A stretch of DNA of 7,157 nt from Hadesarchaea archaeon (GTDB lineage: Archaea > Hadarchaeota > Hadarchaeia > Hadarchaeales > Hadarchaeaceae). Positions 1 through 6,461 of this stretch are shown one piece after another. The notes under the pieces were generated by a model. The model had not been told where the DNA came from. It worked only from the letters and a program-made list of their open reading frames with translations, and did not search any database. The number at the start of each line of letters is the position of its first letter. Within the stretch, counting starts at the first letter, position 1. The stretch covers positions 1 to 7,157 of the forward strand of contig JAOUPD010000058.1 of the NCBI GenBank assembly GCA_029880065.1, given 5' to 3'. A program made the translations under genes and the position numbers.

Positions 1-99
1 ATGACGCGCGGCATAGACAGCACTTCCCTTCACAATTTTCATACCAATTTTATCCTTGCTGTACCATAAGATTTCTGGCTTTAGGTTCGTTTCTTTCAT
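1..99 (-). CDS. 5' end of an unrecognised protein gene, divergent from the HAD gene (partial)
   Basis: Reading the minus strand from the ATG at 99-97, 33 codons stay open to the window edge. The protein begins MKETNLKPEILWYSKDKIG and continues MKIVKGSAVYAARH, a varied, soluble, lysine-rich composition without a signal peptide or membrane segment. I do not recognise the family. The start is chosen because an AT-rich TATA-like element (123-131) sits 24-32 bases upstream, as expected for a leaderless archaeal transcript beginning at this ATG. There is no Shine-Dalgarno sequence just before it. The frame stays open upstream of 99, so a start at 135 (codon ATG 135-133) is possible, but it would place the TATA element inside the gene. 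A start at 42 is also possible. The gene is truncated by the window, so its length and function are unknown. Confidence 0.5.
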   Translation of the reverse strand, partial: MKETNLKPEILWYSKDKIGMKIVKGSAVYAARH

Positions 100-122
100 A
101 GGTTGCTTGATTGCGAAAAGGA

Positions 123-131
123 TTAATATTT
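123..131 (-). promoter_or_regulatory. Candidate archaeal TATA box for the minus-strand gene starting at 99
   Basis: The minus strand reads GGAAATATTAATCC here. The AAATATTAA core lies 24-32 bases upstream of the ATG at 99, and the purine-rich GGA before it resembles a BRE (TFB-binding) element. This spacing puts the transcription start at or next to the A of the ATG, so the mRNA would be leaderless. The call is inferred from sequence only. Confidence 0.45.
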
Positions 132-147
132 CCATGTGCTCGTTATC

Positions 148-154
148 TTTTAAA
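148..154 (+). promoter_or_regulatory. Candidate archaeal TATA box for the HAD gene starting at 179
   Basis: TTTTAAA, followed by GTATAT, ends 25 bases before the GTG at 179. If transcription starts about 25 bases past the TATA centre, the message begins at or within a few bases of the GTG. Together with the element at 123-131 this makes a back-to-back promoter pair with cores only about 17 bases apart. Confidence 0.4.
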
Positions 155-178
155 GTATATGTCAGGATCGGGAATGAC

Positions 179-979
179 GTGATACGCGCAGTCACCTTTG
201 ATGTGTGGGGTACCCTGCTTGGTTATACATCCGAGCTGAGCGAGTACTGGCGAGAGGCTAGAAAAAGGAGCATGTTCAAAGTACTGAGAACACTTGGATA
301 TAACTACAACATGAGCGAGATTAGCAAAGCCTACGACATTTTGGAGCGAAAAATTAGAGGGGAGGAGGTCCTCTTGCCAACTAGCTGCAAGAGTTCTTCT
401 AGGCAGCGCTTTGGATCGATGAGTGAGATAACAGTCACAGATCAAGTGGGGTTCTTCCTGAGGCTTCTTAACGTTAAAATTCAGGGTTCGTGGTTTAAGG
501 AACTCGTGAGACTCTATGCCGAGGTCTCGCTTGAGAAGTTGCCCACCTGTGCGAAAAATGCGCGTGGATGTCTCAGCCAATTGAGGGATGATGGCATAAA
601 ATTGGGGATAATATCCAACGTTGCTAGGACGCCAAGCAGAGTCCTCAGAATCGTCTTGGCTAAACATGAGATACTAGAATATTTTGACACCACGAGCTTC
701 TCCGACGAGGTTGATGTGAGAAAACCCCATCCAAAGATATTTCTACACGCTCTTTCTCAGCTAGGGGTTAAGGCCAAAGATGCTGTTCATGTGGGGGACC
801 GCTTGCGTGATGATGTATACGGAGCTAAAATGGTAGGCATGCGAGCGGTTCTTTGCCGATCCATCGCTCCTCTACCTCCAGAGGAGGAAATACTCAAACC
901 TGACGCTTCGATTGATAAGTTAATTCAACTTCGAGCGGCGTTGGAATCGATCGGGACTGTTTCGAATTCACGGGATTAG
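179..979 (+). CDS. HAD-superfamily hydrolase with a DxWGT first motif
   Basis: This is a soluble, cytoplasmic HAD-like hydrolase of 266 residues, with the substrate unknown. All four HAD motifs are present: I, FDVWGTL with nucleophile Asp8; II, IISN with Ser146; III, RKPHPKIF with Lys182; IV, HVGDRLRDD with Asp207 and Asp211/212. Residues about 14-120 would form the helical C1 cap. The residue two after the nucleophile, usually the Asp general acid/base of phosphatases, is Trp10. That resembles the DxYGT motif of 2-haloacid dehalogenases, so phosphatase activity should not be assumed. The open frame extends upstream to an ATG at 56. I prefer the GTG at 179 because it begins right at the conserved first strand, follows a TATA-like element, and leaves the upstream region free for the divergent promoters; ATG 134 is an alternative. 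About half its arginine codons (12 of 23) are AGA/AGG, unlike the arg genes. It is convergent with argF and shows no evident functional link. Confidence 0.85.
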   Translation: MIRAVTFDVWGTLLGYTSELSEYWREARKRSMFKVLRTLGYNYNMSEISKAYDILERKIRGEEVLLPTSCKSSSRQRFGSMSEITVTDQVGFFLRLLNVKIQGSWFKELVRLYAEVSLEKLPTCAKNARGCLSQLRDDGIKLGIISNVARTPSRVLRIVLAKHEILEYFDTTSFSDEVDVRKPHPKIFLHALSQLGVKAKDAVHVGDRLRDDVYGAKMVGMRAVLCRSIAPLPPEEEILKPDASIDKLIQLRAALESIGTVSNSRD

Positions 980-1076
980 AAAGATTAGAGATAGGTTAAC
1001 CGCTGGCGCGTTTCCATAAGGTGTTAAGTGCTTGGCAGGAAATTTGGCGCGACCGTTAATTGCTTTTCTATAATTT
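980..1076. other. Convergent spacer between the HAD gene and argF, with possible transcription ends
   Basis: These 97 bases contain no gene. The plus strand becomes T-rich at 1059-1078 (TTGCTTTTCTATAATTTTC), which could end the HAD transcript. The minus strand is pyrimidine-rich where it reads across 977-995, which could end the arg operon. TTAAC...GCGC at 996-1010 is partly mirrored by GCGC...GTTAA at 1046-1059, an imperfect inverted repeat with a long loop. None of these is a strong terminator. Confidence 0.3.
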
Positions 1077-1997
1077 TCAAGTTAGCAGGGAAACAAGTAG
1101 GGCTTTTTGCGCATGCATCCGATTTTCGGCTTGGTTCCAGACAACCGAGTGCGGCCCATCAATGACATCGTCCGTGATTTCTTGCCCTCGGTGAGCTGGC
1201 AAGCAGTGCATGACGATGGAGTCCGGCTTTGCCCCCTTTAACAGCTGGGCATTGACTTGGTAATCCTTAAACGCCTTCATCCGTTCTCTGGCCTCTTTCT
1301 CCTGCCCCATCGAGACCCACACGTCTGTATAAATTACGTCTGCTCCATCAACGGCTTTTTTTGGGTCGGTCGTGAGCTCGACCTTTGCGCCGCTTTTCTT
1401 CGCGTTGGCCCGTGCCTGATTTACGATATCAGCGGGCGGCTCATAACCACGTGGACAGGCAACTGAGATGTTCGTGCCAACCAGCGTGCACCCTAGCAAT
1501 AAAGAGTTGCAAACATTGTTTCCATCGCCAATCCACGCTATTTTAAGACCATTGAGTTTGCCTTTGTGCTCGCGAATTGTGAGCAGGTCACTTAAAGTTT
1601 GGCACGGGTGGTGCAAGTTGGTCAGCCCGTTAATTACAGGTACGCTTGAGTAACGCGCGAGTTCGACAATGATATCGTGTTTAAATAATCTTGCCATTAC
1701 CACGTCAACCCAGCGTGAAAGGTTGCGAGCCACATCAGGAACGGATTCCCGCTCTCCCAGCTGGATATCAGCGGGCGCCAAGTAGATTGCGTGTCCACCG
1801 AGTTGAGTCATCCCGGTTTCGAAGGTCACCCGTGTGCGCAGGGATGGTTTCTCGAATATCATACCAAGCGTCTTACCTTTGAGCAGTTCGTGCGATTCCC
1901 TTTTTTGAAGTTTTTCCTTGAGCCCCGCAGCTTCATCCAAAATTGCCTTGATTTCACTCGAACTCAGGTCCTGCATAGATAACAGGTGTTTTACCAT
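1077..1997 (-). CDS. argF: Ornithine carbamoyltransferase
   Basis: This enzyme joins carbamoyl phosphate to ornithine, giving citrulline in the cytoplasm. Its 306 residues are the usual family length. The N-terminal carbamoyl-phosphate domain has S52-L-R-T-R56, the anion-binding loop, in KPSLRTRVTFETGM. HPCQ lies at 130-133. The ornithine domain carries GDGNNVCNSL (157-166), the DVWVSMGQE loop (225-233) with the SMG signature that separates ornithine from aspartate transcarbamoylases, and HCLPAHRG (264-271) with the active-site Cys265. The start overlaps the argD stop by one base (TAATG). GAGG at 2008-2011 is a modest ribosome site 10 bases upstream. It is the last gene of the operon and depends on the upstream genes for ornithine. 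Start and function are both secure. Confidence 0.97.
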   Translation of the reverse strand: MVKHLLSMQDLSSSEIKAILDEAAGLKEKLQKRESHELLKGKTLGMIFEKPSLRTRVTFETGMTQLGGHAIYLAPADIQLGERESVPDVARNLSRWVDVVMARLFKHDIIVELARYSSVPVINGLTNLHHPCQTLSDLLTIREHKGKLNGLKIAWIGDGNNVCNSLLLGCTLVGTNISVACPRGYEPPADIVNQARANAKKSGAKVELTTDPKKAVDGADVIYTDVWVSMGQEKEARERMKAFKDYQVNAQLLKGAKPDSIVMHCLPAHRGQEITDDVIDGPHSVVWNQAENRMHAQKALLVSLLT

Positions 1998-3184
1998 TAC
2001 TTTTCAGCCTCACTTAATATTTCATCCAGAGATTCTATCAAGTGATTGATGTGTTTTCGCTCAACTATCAGTGGCGGGACGAACCTCAAAACTTTATCGG
2101 CGGTGCAGTTTATCAGGAAACCCCGCTCCCTGGCTTTGACTACTGCAGTATCGGCAATTTGTTTGGTGGAGAGTTCCATCGCAAGCATTAGCCCGAGCCC
2201 TCGCACCTCTCGCACGCACCCGTGTTTGTTTGCGAGTTCGTTCAATCGATTTTTGAAGTATCCGCCAATTTTCGTGGCTCGCTGAGGTAGCTTCAAATTT
2301 TGCATCGTTTTTATCACAGCTTTCGCAGCCGCACAAGCCAAGGGGTTGCCGCCAAAGGTCGAGGCGTGATTGCCTGGCGAGAACGATTCCATCACCTCAG
2401 CTCTAGCGCCGAAGCAACCGATCGGAAAACCGCCACCGAGCGCCTTCGCCATGGTGATTTCATCAGGCTTCATGTTCCAGTGCTCGCATGCGAACCATTT
2501 GCCCGTGCGCCCCATTCCAGTTTGGACTTCGTCGCAGATTAAGAGCACCCCATGCTCATCGCATAGCTTTCGTAGTCCTGGCAGGTAATCGTTGGATGGC
2601 ACGTTTATGCCACCCTCGCCCTGAATCGCCTCTACGATTACAGCAGCCGTTTGCTCGCCCATCGCTCGCTCGACGGCAGCAAGGTCGTTGAAGGGCACGA
2701 AATCGAAGATTTGTGGGATGAGGGCCCCAAATGGCGCACGATAACTGGATTTCCAGGTCGCGCCAACGCTAGCTGCCGTCCTGCCGTGAAAGGAGCCCTG
2801 CATAGCGATGATACGCTGACGTTTGGCGTGTTTGATCGCGAGCTTGAATGCACCCTCGATAGCTTCTGTGCCAGAGTTGCAGAAGAAGAACTTGTTGATG
2901 CTCTTTGGGACTACGCGTGCAAGCAATGCCGCTAGCTCTGCTTGTTGTTGGATGTAATAAAGATTTGAGGTGTGCATTAACTTCTTCGCCTGAGCGGAGA
3001 TCGCCTTGACAAGCGCTGGGTGGCAGTGTCCTAAAGAGCAGACCGCGATGCCCCCCACGAAATCGAGGTAACGCTTTCCTTGAATGTCCTCGACGAACAT
3101 CCCTCGTCCCTTTACAAATGCCAAAGGTTGGCGTCGGTAGGTACTCGCAATGTAGCGCCCATCTAGTTCTTGGATGCGCTGCAT
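1997..3184 (-). CDS. argD: N-acetylornithine aminotransferase (PLP-dependent)
   Basis: This enzyme transfers the amino group of glutamate to N-acetylglutamate semialdehyde, making N-acetylornithine. It is a class III fold-type I aminotransferase of 395 residues, which is normal length. Visible motifs are CNSGTEAIE (102-110) for the PLP phosphate, SFHGRT (131-136), CDEVQTGMGRTG (217-228) with Asp218 pairing the pyridine nitrogen, AKALGGGFPIG with the Schiff-base Lys247, HASTFGGNPLA (273-283), and RFVPPL with the conserved Arg367 region. The ATG directly follows the argB stop (TAAATG), and GGGG at 3192-3195 lies 7 bases upstream. Some archaeal relatives also, or instead, act in lysine synthesis through LysW-linked substrates. 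The argB/argJ/argC neighbours and the absence of a LysW gene here favour the arginine role. Confidence 0.95.
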   Translation of the reverse strand: MQRIQELDGRYIASTYRRQPLAFVKGRGMFVEDIQGKRYLDFVGGIAVCSLGHCHPALVKAISAQAKKLMHTSNLYYIQQQAELAALLARVVPKSINKFFFCNSGTEAIEGAFKLAIKHAKRQRIIAMQGSFHGRTAASVGATWKSSYRAPFGALIPQIFDFVPFNDLAAVERAMGEQTAAVIVEAIQGEGGINVPSNDYLPGLRKLCDEHGVLLICDEVQTGMGRTGKWFACEHWNMKPDEITMAKALGGGFPIGCFGARAEVMESFSPGNHASTFGGNPLACAAAKAVIKTMQNLKLPQRATKIGGYFKNRLNELANKHGCVREVRGLGLMLAMELSTKQIADTAVVKARERGFLINCTADKVLRFVPPLIVERKHINHLIESLDEILSEAEK

Positions 3185-4069
3185 TTACTTGCCCCGTTCG
3201 ATCATCGTGCCTATACCGCGCTCGGTCAAAATCTCAAGCAAAAGCACGTGGGGGGCGGTGCCGCTGATGATGTGAGTGCGCTCGACGCCACTCTGCACGG
3301 CCCTCAGGCAGGCCTCAATCTTTGGGATCATACCCTTCTTGATGATGCCCTCTTGAATGAGCTTCTGTGTTTCCTCAGCAGTTAGCTGCGAGATTAGTGT
3401 TTTTTCATCTTTCGGGTCACGCATTACACCTATAACATCAGTAAGCAGGATGAGTTTTTTCGCGCGCATAGAGGCTGCAAGTTCGGCAGCTACGACGTCG
3501 GCATTGATGTTCAGGCTGCGCCCGTCTGCATCTATGCCTATCGGGGCGATTACTGGGATGTAGCCTGTGCCCACGAGGTAGTTTATGACGGTTGGGTTTA
3601 TCTGCTCGACTTCACCGACCAACCCAAGATCTACTTCTACCTCTCGCCCCTTGCTCGTCGTGGTCTTGTAGAGGAGTTTGTGAGCGCGAATGAGATTTCC
3701 GTCCATGCCCGAAATACCCACAGCTCGTCCTCCATGCTTGTTTATCCCCAGCACGATCTCCTTGTTGATTTTTCCCGCGAGCTGCTCATGCAGGATCTCC
3801 ATCGTCTTCTCGTCGGTCACGCGGAGCCCTTCGACGAACTTCGGCTTCTTCCCTAGTTTGCGCATCTCCTCACTTACCTCGGGCCCGCCGCCGTGCACGA
3901 TTACGATTTTCATGCCAACGTAGCTTAGGAGCACGATATCGCGGAGCATGGCATCGAGCAGTTTCTCTTTTCCCATCAGACTCCCGCCGAGCTTGATAAC
4001 TATCGTCTTGCCGTGAAATTCCTGGATGTAAGGCAGGGCCTCGAGCAATATCGTGGCGCGATCTTGCAT
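3185..4069 (-). CDS. argB: N-acetylglutamate kinase
   Basis: This enzyme phosphorylates N-acetylglutamate with ATP, the step that often sets pathway flux. The 294-residue amino acid kinase fold shows KLGG (26-29), HGGG (59-62), EGLRVTDE (80-87), the NINADVVA substrate loop (187-194), and KGMIPK (245-250) near the nucleotide site. About 20 residues precede the first strand (MQDRATILLEALPYIQEF, a likely helix). Such an N-terminal helix marks the hexameric, arginine-inhibited kinases and is missing from the arginine-insensitive E. coli type. Feedback inhibition by arginine is therefore likely, but this is inference. The start is fixed by AGGGTGA just upstream. A 53-base gap separates it from argJ, and argD follows with no gap. 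A LysZ-like role is less likely given the operon. Confidence 0.96.
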   Translation of the reverse strand: MQDRATILLEALPYIQEFHGKTIVIKLGGSLMGKEKLLDAMLRDIVLLSYVGMKIVIVHGGGPEVSEEMRKLGKKPKFVEGLRVTDEKTMEILHEQLAGKINKEIVLGINKHGGRAVGISGMDGNLIRAHKLLYKTTTSKGREVEVDLGLVGEVEQINPTVINYLVGTGYIPVIAPIGIDADGRSLNINADVVAAELAASMRAKKLILLTDVIGVMRDPKDEKTLISQLTAEETQKLIQEGIIKKGMIPKIEACLRAVQSGVERTHIISGTAPHVLLLEILTERGIGTMIERGK

Positions 4070-4072
4070 TTT

Positions 4073-4079
4073 TCACCCT
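4073..4079 (-). promoter_or_regulatory. Ribosome binding site of argB
   Basis: AGGGTGA on the minus strand ends 3 bases before the ATG at 4069. Its GGTGA core matches the anti-Shine-Dalgarno end of 16S rRNA. It is the clearest ribosome site in the window and confirms the argB start. Confidence 0.6.
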
Positions 4080-4104
4080 AAATTGATTTCATTAAATTAC
4101 ATGT

Positions 4105-4112
4105 TCTTAAAG
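4105..4112 (-). promoter_or_regulatory. Possible internal TATA box upstream of argB
   Basis: The 53-base argJ-argB gap is much more AT-rich than the genes around it. CTTTAAGA on the minus strand lies 36-43 bases before the ATG, so a start about 25 bases downstream would give a short leader that retains AGGGTGA. A second candidate, AATTTAAT, lies 22-29 bases before the ATG, but a start from it would leave out the ribosome site. Composition alone supports these. Confidence 0.25.
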
Positions 4113-4122
4113 ATAATCCAAA

Positions 4123-5355
4123 CTAGGTAGTGTATTTCGAGTTGATGCGTACATAGTCATAAGTTAGATCGCACCCCCAAGCAGTAGCGCAGGCTTTTCC
4201 CGCGGCGAGGTCAGCATGGATTTCGATTTCCTTGCTGCGCATGATGTCACGCGCCCGCTTGAACGCCCGCTTTGCTTTAGGTTTGCCGCGCACGACTAAG
4301 TCAACGCGGCCACGATCGCTGACTAGCTCCAAACTCAGTTTTGACGGGTCAAACGACGCTCCCGAATAGCCAAGGGCAGCGATTATACGGCCGTAGTTGG
4401 GGTCGCGTCCGAAGATAGCAGCCTTGATTAAATTTGACCCCGCAATCGCAAGGGCGGCGCGGCGGGCATCCTTCCGGTTACGGGCGTTTTTAATTTGGAC
4501 CTCGATTAGATGCGATGCGCCCTCCGCATCTTTGGCGATCATCCACGCAAGTTCAGTAAGCACATAATCGAGCCCGGCCTGAAACTTTTTATCTTGGCGC
4601 TTGAGTGTGATCGGGCGATTTTTTGCGTGCCCGTTCGCGAGTATAAGCACCATATCACTGGTGCTTGTTTCGTTGTCGATATTGATCATGTTGAAGCTTC
4701 GATCGGTCGAGTTTTGAAGTGCTGCCTTGAGCGCTGCAGAGCTCACCACGGCGTCGGTGGCGATGAATGCGAGCATGGTTGCAGTTTGTAGATTTGGTCG
4801 GATCATGCCGGCGCCTTTTGTCATTCCAGCGATAGTTACAGGTGTTCCATCCTCGAGGTCGACCCGGATGGCGATTTCCTTGGGCGTGGTGTCGGTTGTC
4901 ATGATTGCTTTAGCTGCGCTCAGGCTTGCCTCGCGCGAATTCGAGAGTTCCTCGGCGGCCGCACGGATTCCAGTTTCGATTCTCCGCATGGGCAAGCGTG
5001 AGCCTATTAGGCCCGTCGATGCAACGGCGACATCACTGGTGCGGAGTTTCAGCAGGCGCGCCACGAGGCGAGCCATCCGATGTGCGTCCCGCAGCCCCCG
5101 CTTACCTGTGTACGCGTTCGCGCTCCCCGAGTTCACGACTATCGCTCCAAGCTCACCGTTCTTAACGTGTTTCATTGTCACAAGCACCGGGGCGCCTTTC
5201 ACTAGATTTGTGGTAAAGACCCCCGCGGCTGCAACTGGCCCATCTTCACTTGCGATTAACATCATGTCAAGTCCGCGGCGCTTGATTCCCGCCCGTACGC
5301 CAGCCGCTAGGAATCCAGGGACTGTTGTCACACCGCCCTCGAGCACCGTGATCAT
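4123..5355 (-). CDS. argJ: Glutamate N-acetyltransferase / ornithine acetyltransferase, self-cleaving
   Basis: This enzyme moves the acetyl group from N-acetylornithine to glutamate, recycling acetate and releasing ornithine. Some family members also use acetyl-CoA, and the sequence does not settle which type this is. It has 410 residues and starts with the typical EGGVTTVPGFLAAG. NSGSANAYTG (75-84) and STGLIG (113-118, oxyanion pair Thr114-Gly115) come before the processing site. The proenzyme should cut itself between Ala192 and Thr193, Thr193 becoming the beta-chain N-terminus and nucleophile (ATMLAFIATDA). AEGASHLIEV (278-286) and the end WGCDLTYDYVRINSKYTT are also family-typical. The segment before the cut reads PNLQTATML where I expect PNMATML, two residues longer. 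A ribosome site GGTG lies 5 bases before the ATG. The gene is set off by AT-rich gaps on both sides. Confidence 0.96.
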   Translation of the reverse strand: MITVLEGGVTTVPGFLAAGVRAGIKRRGLDMMLIASEDGPVAAAGVFTTNLVKGAPVLVTMKHVKNGELGAIVVNSGSANAYTGKRGLRDAHRMARLVARLLKLRTSDVAVASTGLIGSRLPMRRIETGIRAAAEELSNSREASLSAAKAIMTTDTTPKEIAIRVDLEDGTPVTIAGMTKGAGMIRPNLQTATMLAFIATDAVVSSAALKAALQNSTDRSFNMINIDNETSTSDMVLILANGHAKNRPITLKRQDKKFQAGLDYVLTELAWMIAKDAEGASHLIEVQIKNARNRKDARRAALAIAGSNLIKAAIFGRDPNYGRIIAALGYSGASFDPSKLSLELVSDRGRVDLVVRGKPKAKRAFKRARDIMRSKEIEIHADLAAGKACATAWGCDLTYDYVRINSKYTT

Positions 5356-5387
5356 GCGAACACCAATAAAAGGAGTACGAGGACAAC

Positions 5388-5398
5388 TTTAATCTTTT
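5388..5398 (-). promoter_or_regulatory. Possible internal TATA box upstream of argJ
   Basis: The 77-base argC-argJ gap contains AAAAGATTAAA on the minus strand, 33-43 bases before the argJ ATG. A start about 25 bases downstream would leave a leader of roughly 10 bases that still holds GGTG. The rest of the gap contains only a 5-base inverted repeat (AGCTT / AAGCT around 5414-5431), too short to call a terminator. Confidence 0.22.
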
Positions 5399-5432
5399 CG
5401 CGCAGGGTTTACTAGCTTCGACCATAAAGCTG

Positions 5433-6461
5433 TCATGGCCGTAACGCTGGAACCTCTAATCCCCTTGTTTCATCAAATCCGAACATCAAGTTCATGTTTT
5501 GAATAGCCTGCCCCGAGGCGCCCTTGACGAGATTGTCGATGGCCGAAACCACGACGATTCGATTGCCCGCCGCGTCAAGTTCGAATCCAATGTCGCAGTA
5601 GTTTGATCCAGCCACGAAGTTCACCTGCGGTAGTTCCTCAAGTACCCGCACGAAGGGCTCGCTGGCGTAGAACTTTCGGTAGAGGTCAAGTAATGATTTT
5701 TTACTAGCCGACTTTTGCAGGAAGACATGTGATGTCGAGAGGATTCCTCGCACGATTGAGATGAGATGGGGTGTGAAGTGGGCTTTGACCTTTTCTCCAG
5801 ACAGCTTGCTCAATTCTTGGTCAATCTCAGGGGCGTGGCGGTGGGTGGTCGCGGCGTAAGCTCGAATGTTTGCGCATACGAGGGGGTGGTGGGTCACTTC
5901 GCTAGGCGTAGCCCCCGCACCGGAGGTTCCAGTCTTAGCGTCGATGACGATGTGGTCGAGGTCGATCAGGCGTTGTTTGACTAGCGGTGCCAAGCTCAGA
6001 ATTGCGGCTGTCGGGTAGCACCCCGGATTTGCGACGAGGCGTGCACGCTTTATCTTCGCGCGGTGGAGCTCAGGTACCCCATAAACTCCTTTGACCATTG
6101 GACTCTCGTGCTTGGTGTAGAATCGTTCATACACCTTAACGTCATCAAATCGGTAGTCCGCGCTGAGGTCGATTATTTTCGCTTTCCCCTTGAGCAATTT
6201 TGGCACAAACTTCATTGCGACACGGTGGGGGGTAGCCACGAAGACAACATCAGTCTGCTTTCCGATTTTCAAGTAGTCGGGTTTCACGATTTTCAGATTA
6301 ACTATTTCACGAAGGTTTGGATGGATCTCGCCCACAAGTTTCCCGACGTTTTGGATGTCGTAGGCCCCGATGAGCTTTACCTCGGGGTGCCCGGCGAGCA
6401 ACCTGAAGAGCTCCACGCCCGTGTAGCCCGATGCCCCGACTACCGCAGCCGTGATCGTCAT
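5433..6461 (-). CDS. argC: N-acetyl-gamma-glutamyl-phosphate reductase
   Basis: This enzyme reduces N-acetylglutamyl phosphate to the semialdehyde with NADPH. At 342 residues it has the usual length. The N-terminal Rossmann domain begins VVGASGYTGVELFRLL, with the dinucleotide loop GASGYTG at 9-15. ATPHRVAM (76-83) and DLSADYRF (98-105) follow. Cys148 in NPGCYPTA is the nucleophile that forms the thioester. THRHAPEI (206-213) supplies the conserved histidine pair, and HLISIVRGI (232-240) and NLVKGASGQAIQNMN (310-324) complete the family pattern. Its ATG overlaps the argH stop by four bases (ATGA), so the two are probably translated together. GAGG lies 8 bases upstream, inside the argH coding end. 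A LysW-type reductase (LysY) is the alternative, but the neighbours argue for arginine. Confidence 0.96.
   Translation of the reverse strand: MTITAAVVGASGYTGVELFRLLAGHPEVKLIGAYDIQNVGKLVGEIHPNLREIVNLKIVKPDYLKIGKQTDVVFVATPHRVAMKFVPKLLKGKAKIIDLSADYRFDDVKVYERFYTKHESPMVKGVYGVPELHRAKIKRARLVANPGCYPTAAILSLAPLVKQRLIDLDHIVIDAKTGTSGAGATPSEVTHHPLVCANIRAYAATTHRHAPEIDQELSKLSGEKVKAHFTPHLISIVRGILSTSHVFLQKSASKKSLLDLYRKFYASEPFVRVLEELPQVNFVAGSNYCDIGFELDAAGNRIVVVSAIDNLVKGASGQAIQNMNLMFGFDETRGLEVPALRP

Noticed and set aside
56..178. N-terminal extension of the HAD protein from ATG 56
   Set aside because: The 41 extra residues look non-coding, contain no family motif and overlap the candidate promoter elements. 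The conserved fold starts right after GTG 179.
143..667. Open frame of 174 codons on the minus strand opposite the HAD gene
   Set aside because: It is antisense to a gene with all four HAD motifs, its translation shows no family features, and its tail would run into the divergent promoter region.
996..1059. Long-loop inverted repeat in the convergent spacer as a regulatory RNA
   Set aside because: The arms match only in two short blocks of about 4-5 bases with mismatches between them, which is too weak to call an RNA gene or strong hairpin.
4727..5392. Open frame of 221 codons on the plus strand opposite argJ
   Set aside because: It lies almost wholly inside argJ, which has clear family motifs. 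The translation is rich in Arg, Ala, Ser and Pro, typical of the complement of a GC-biased gene.
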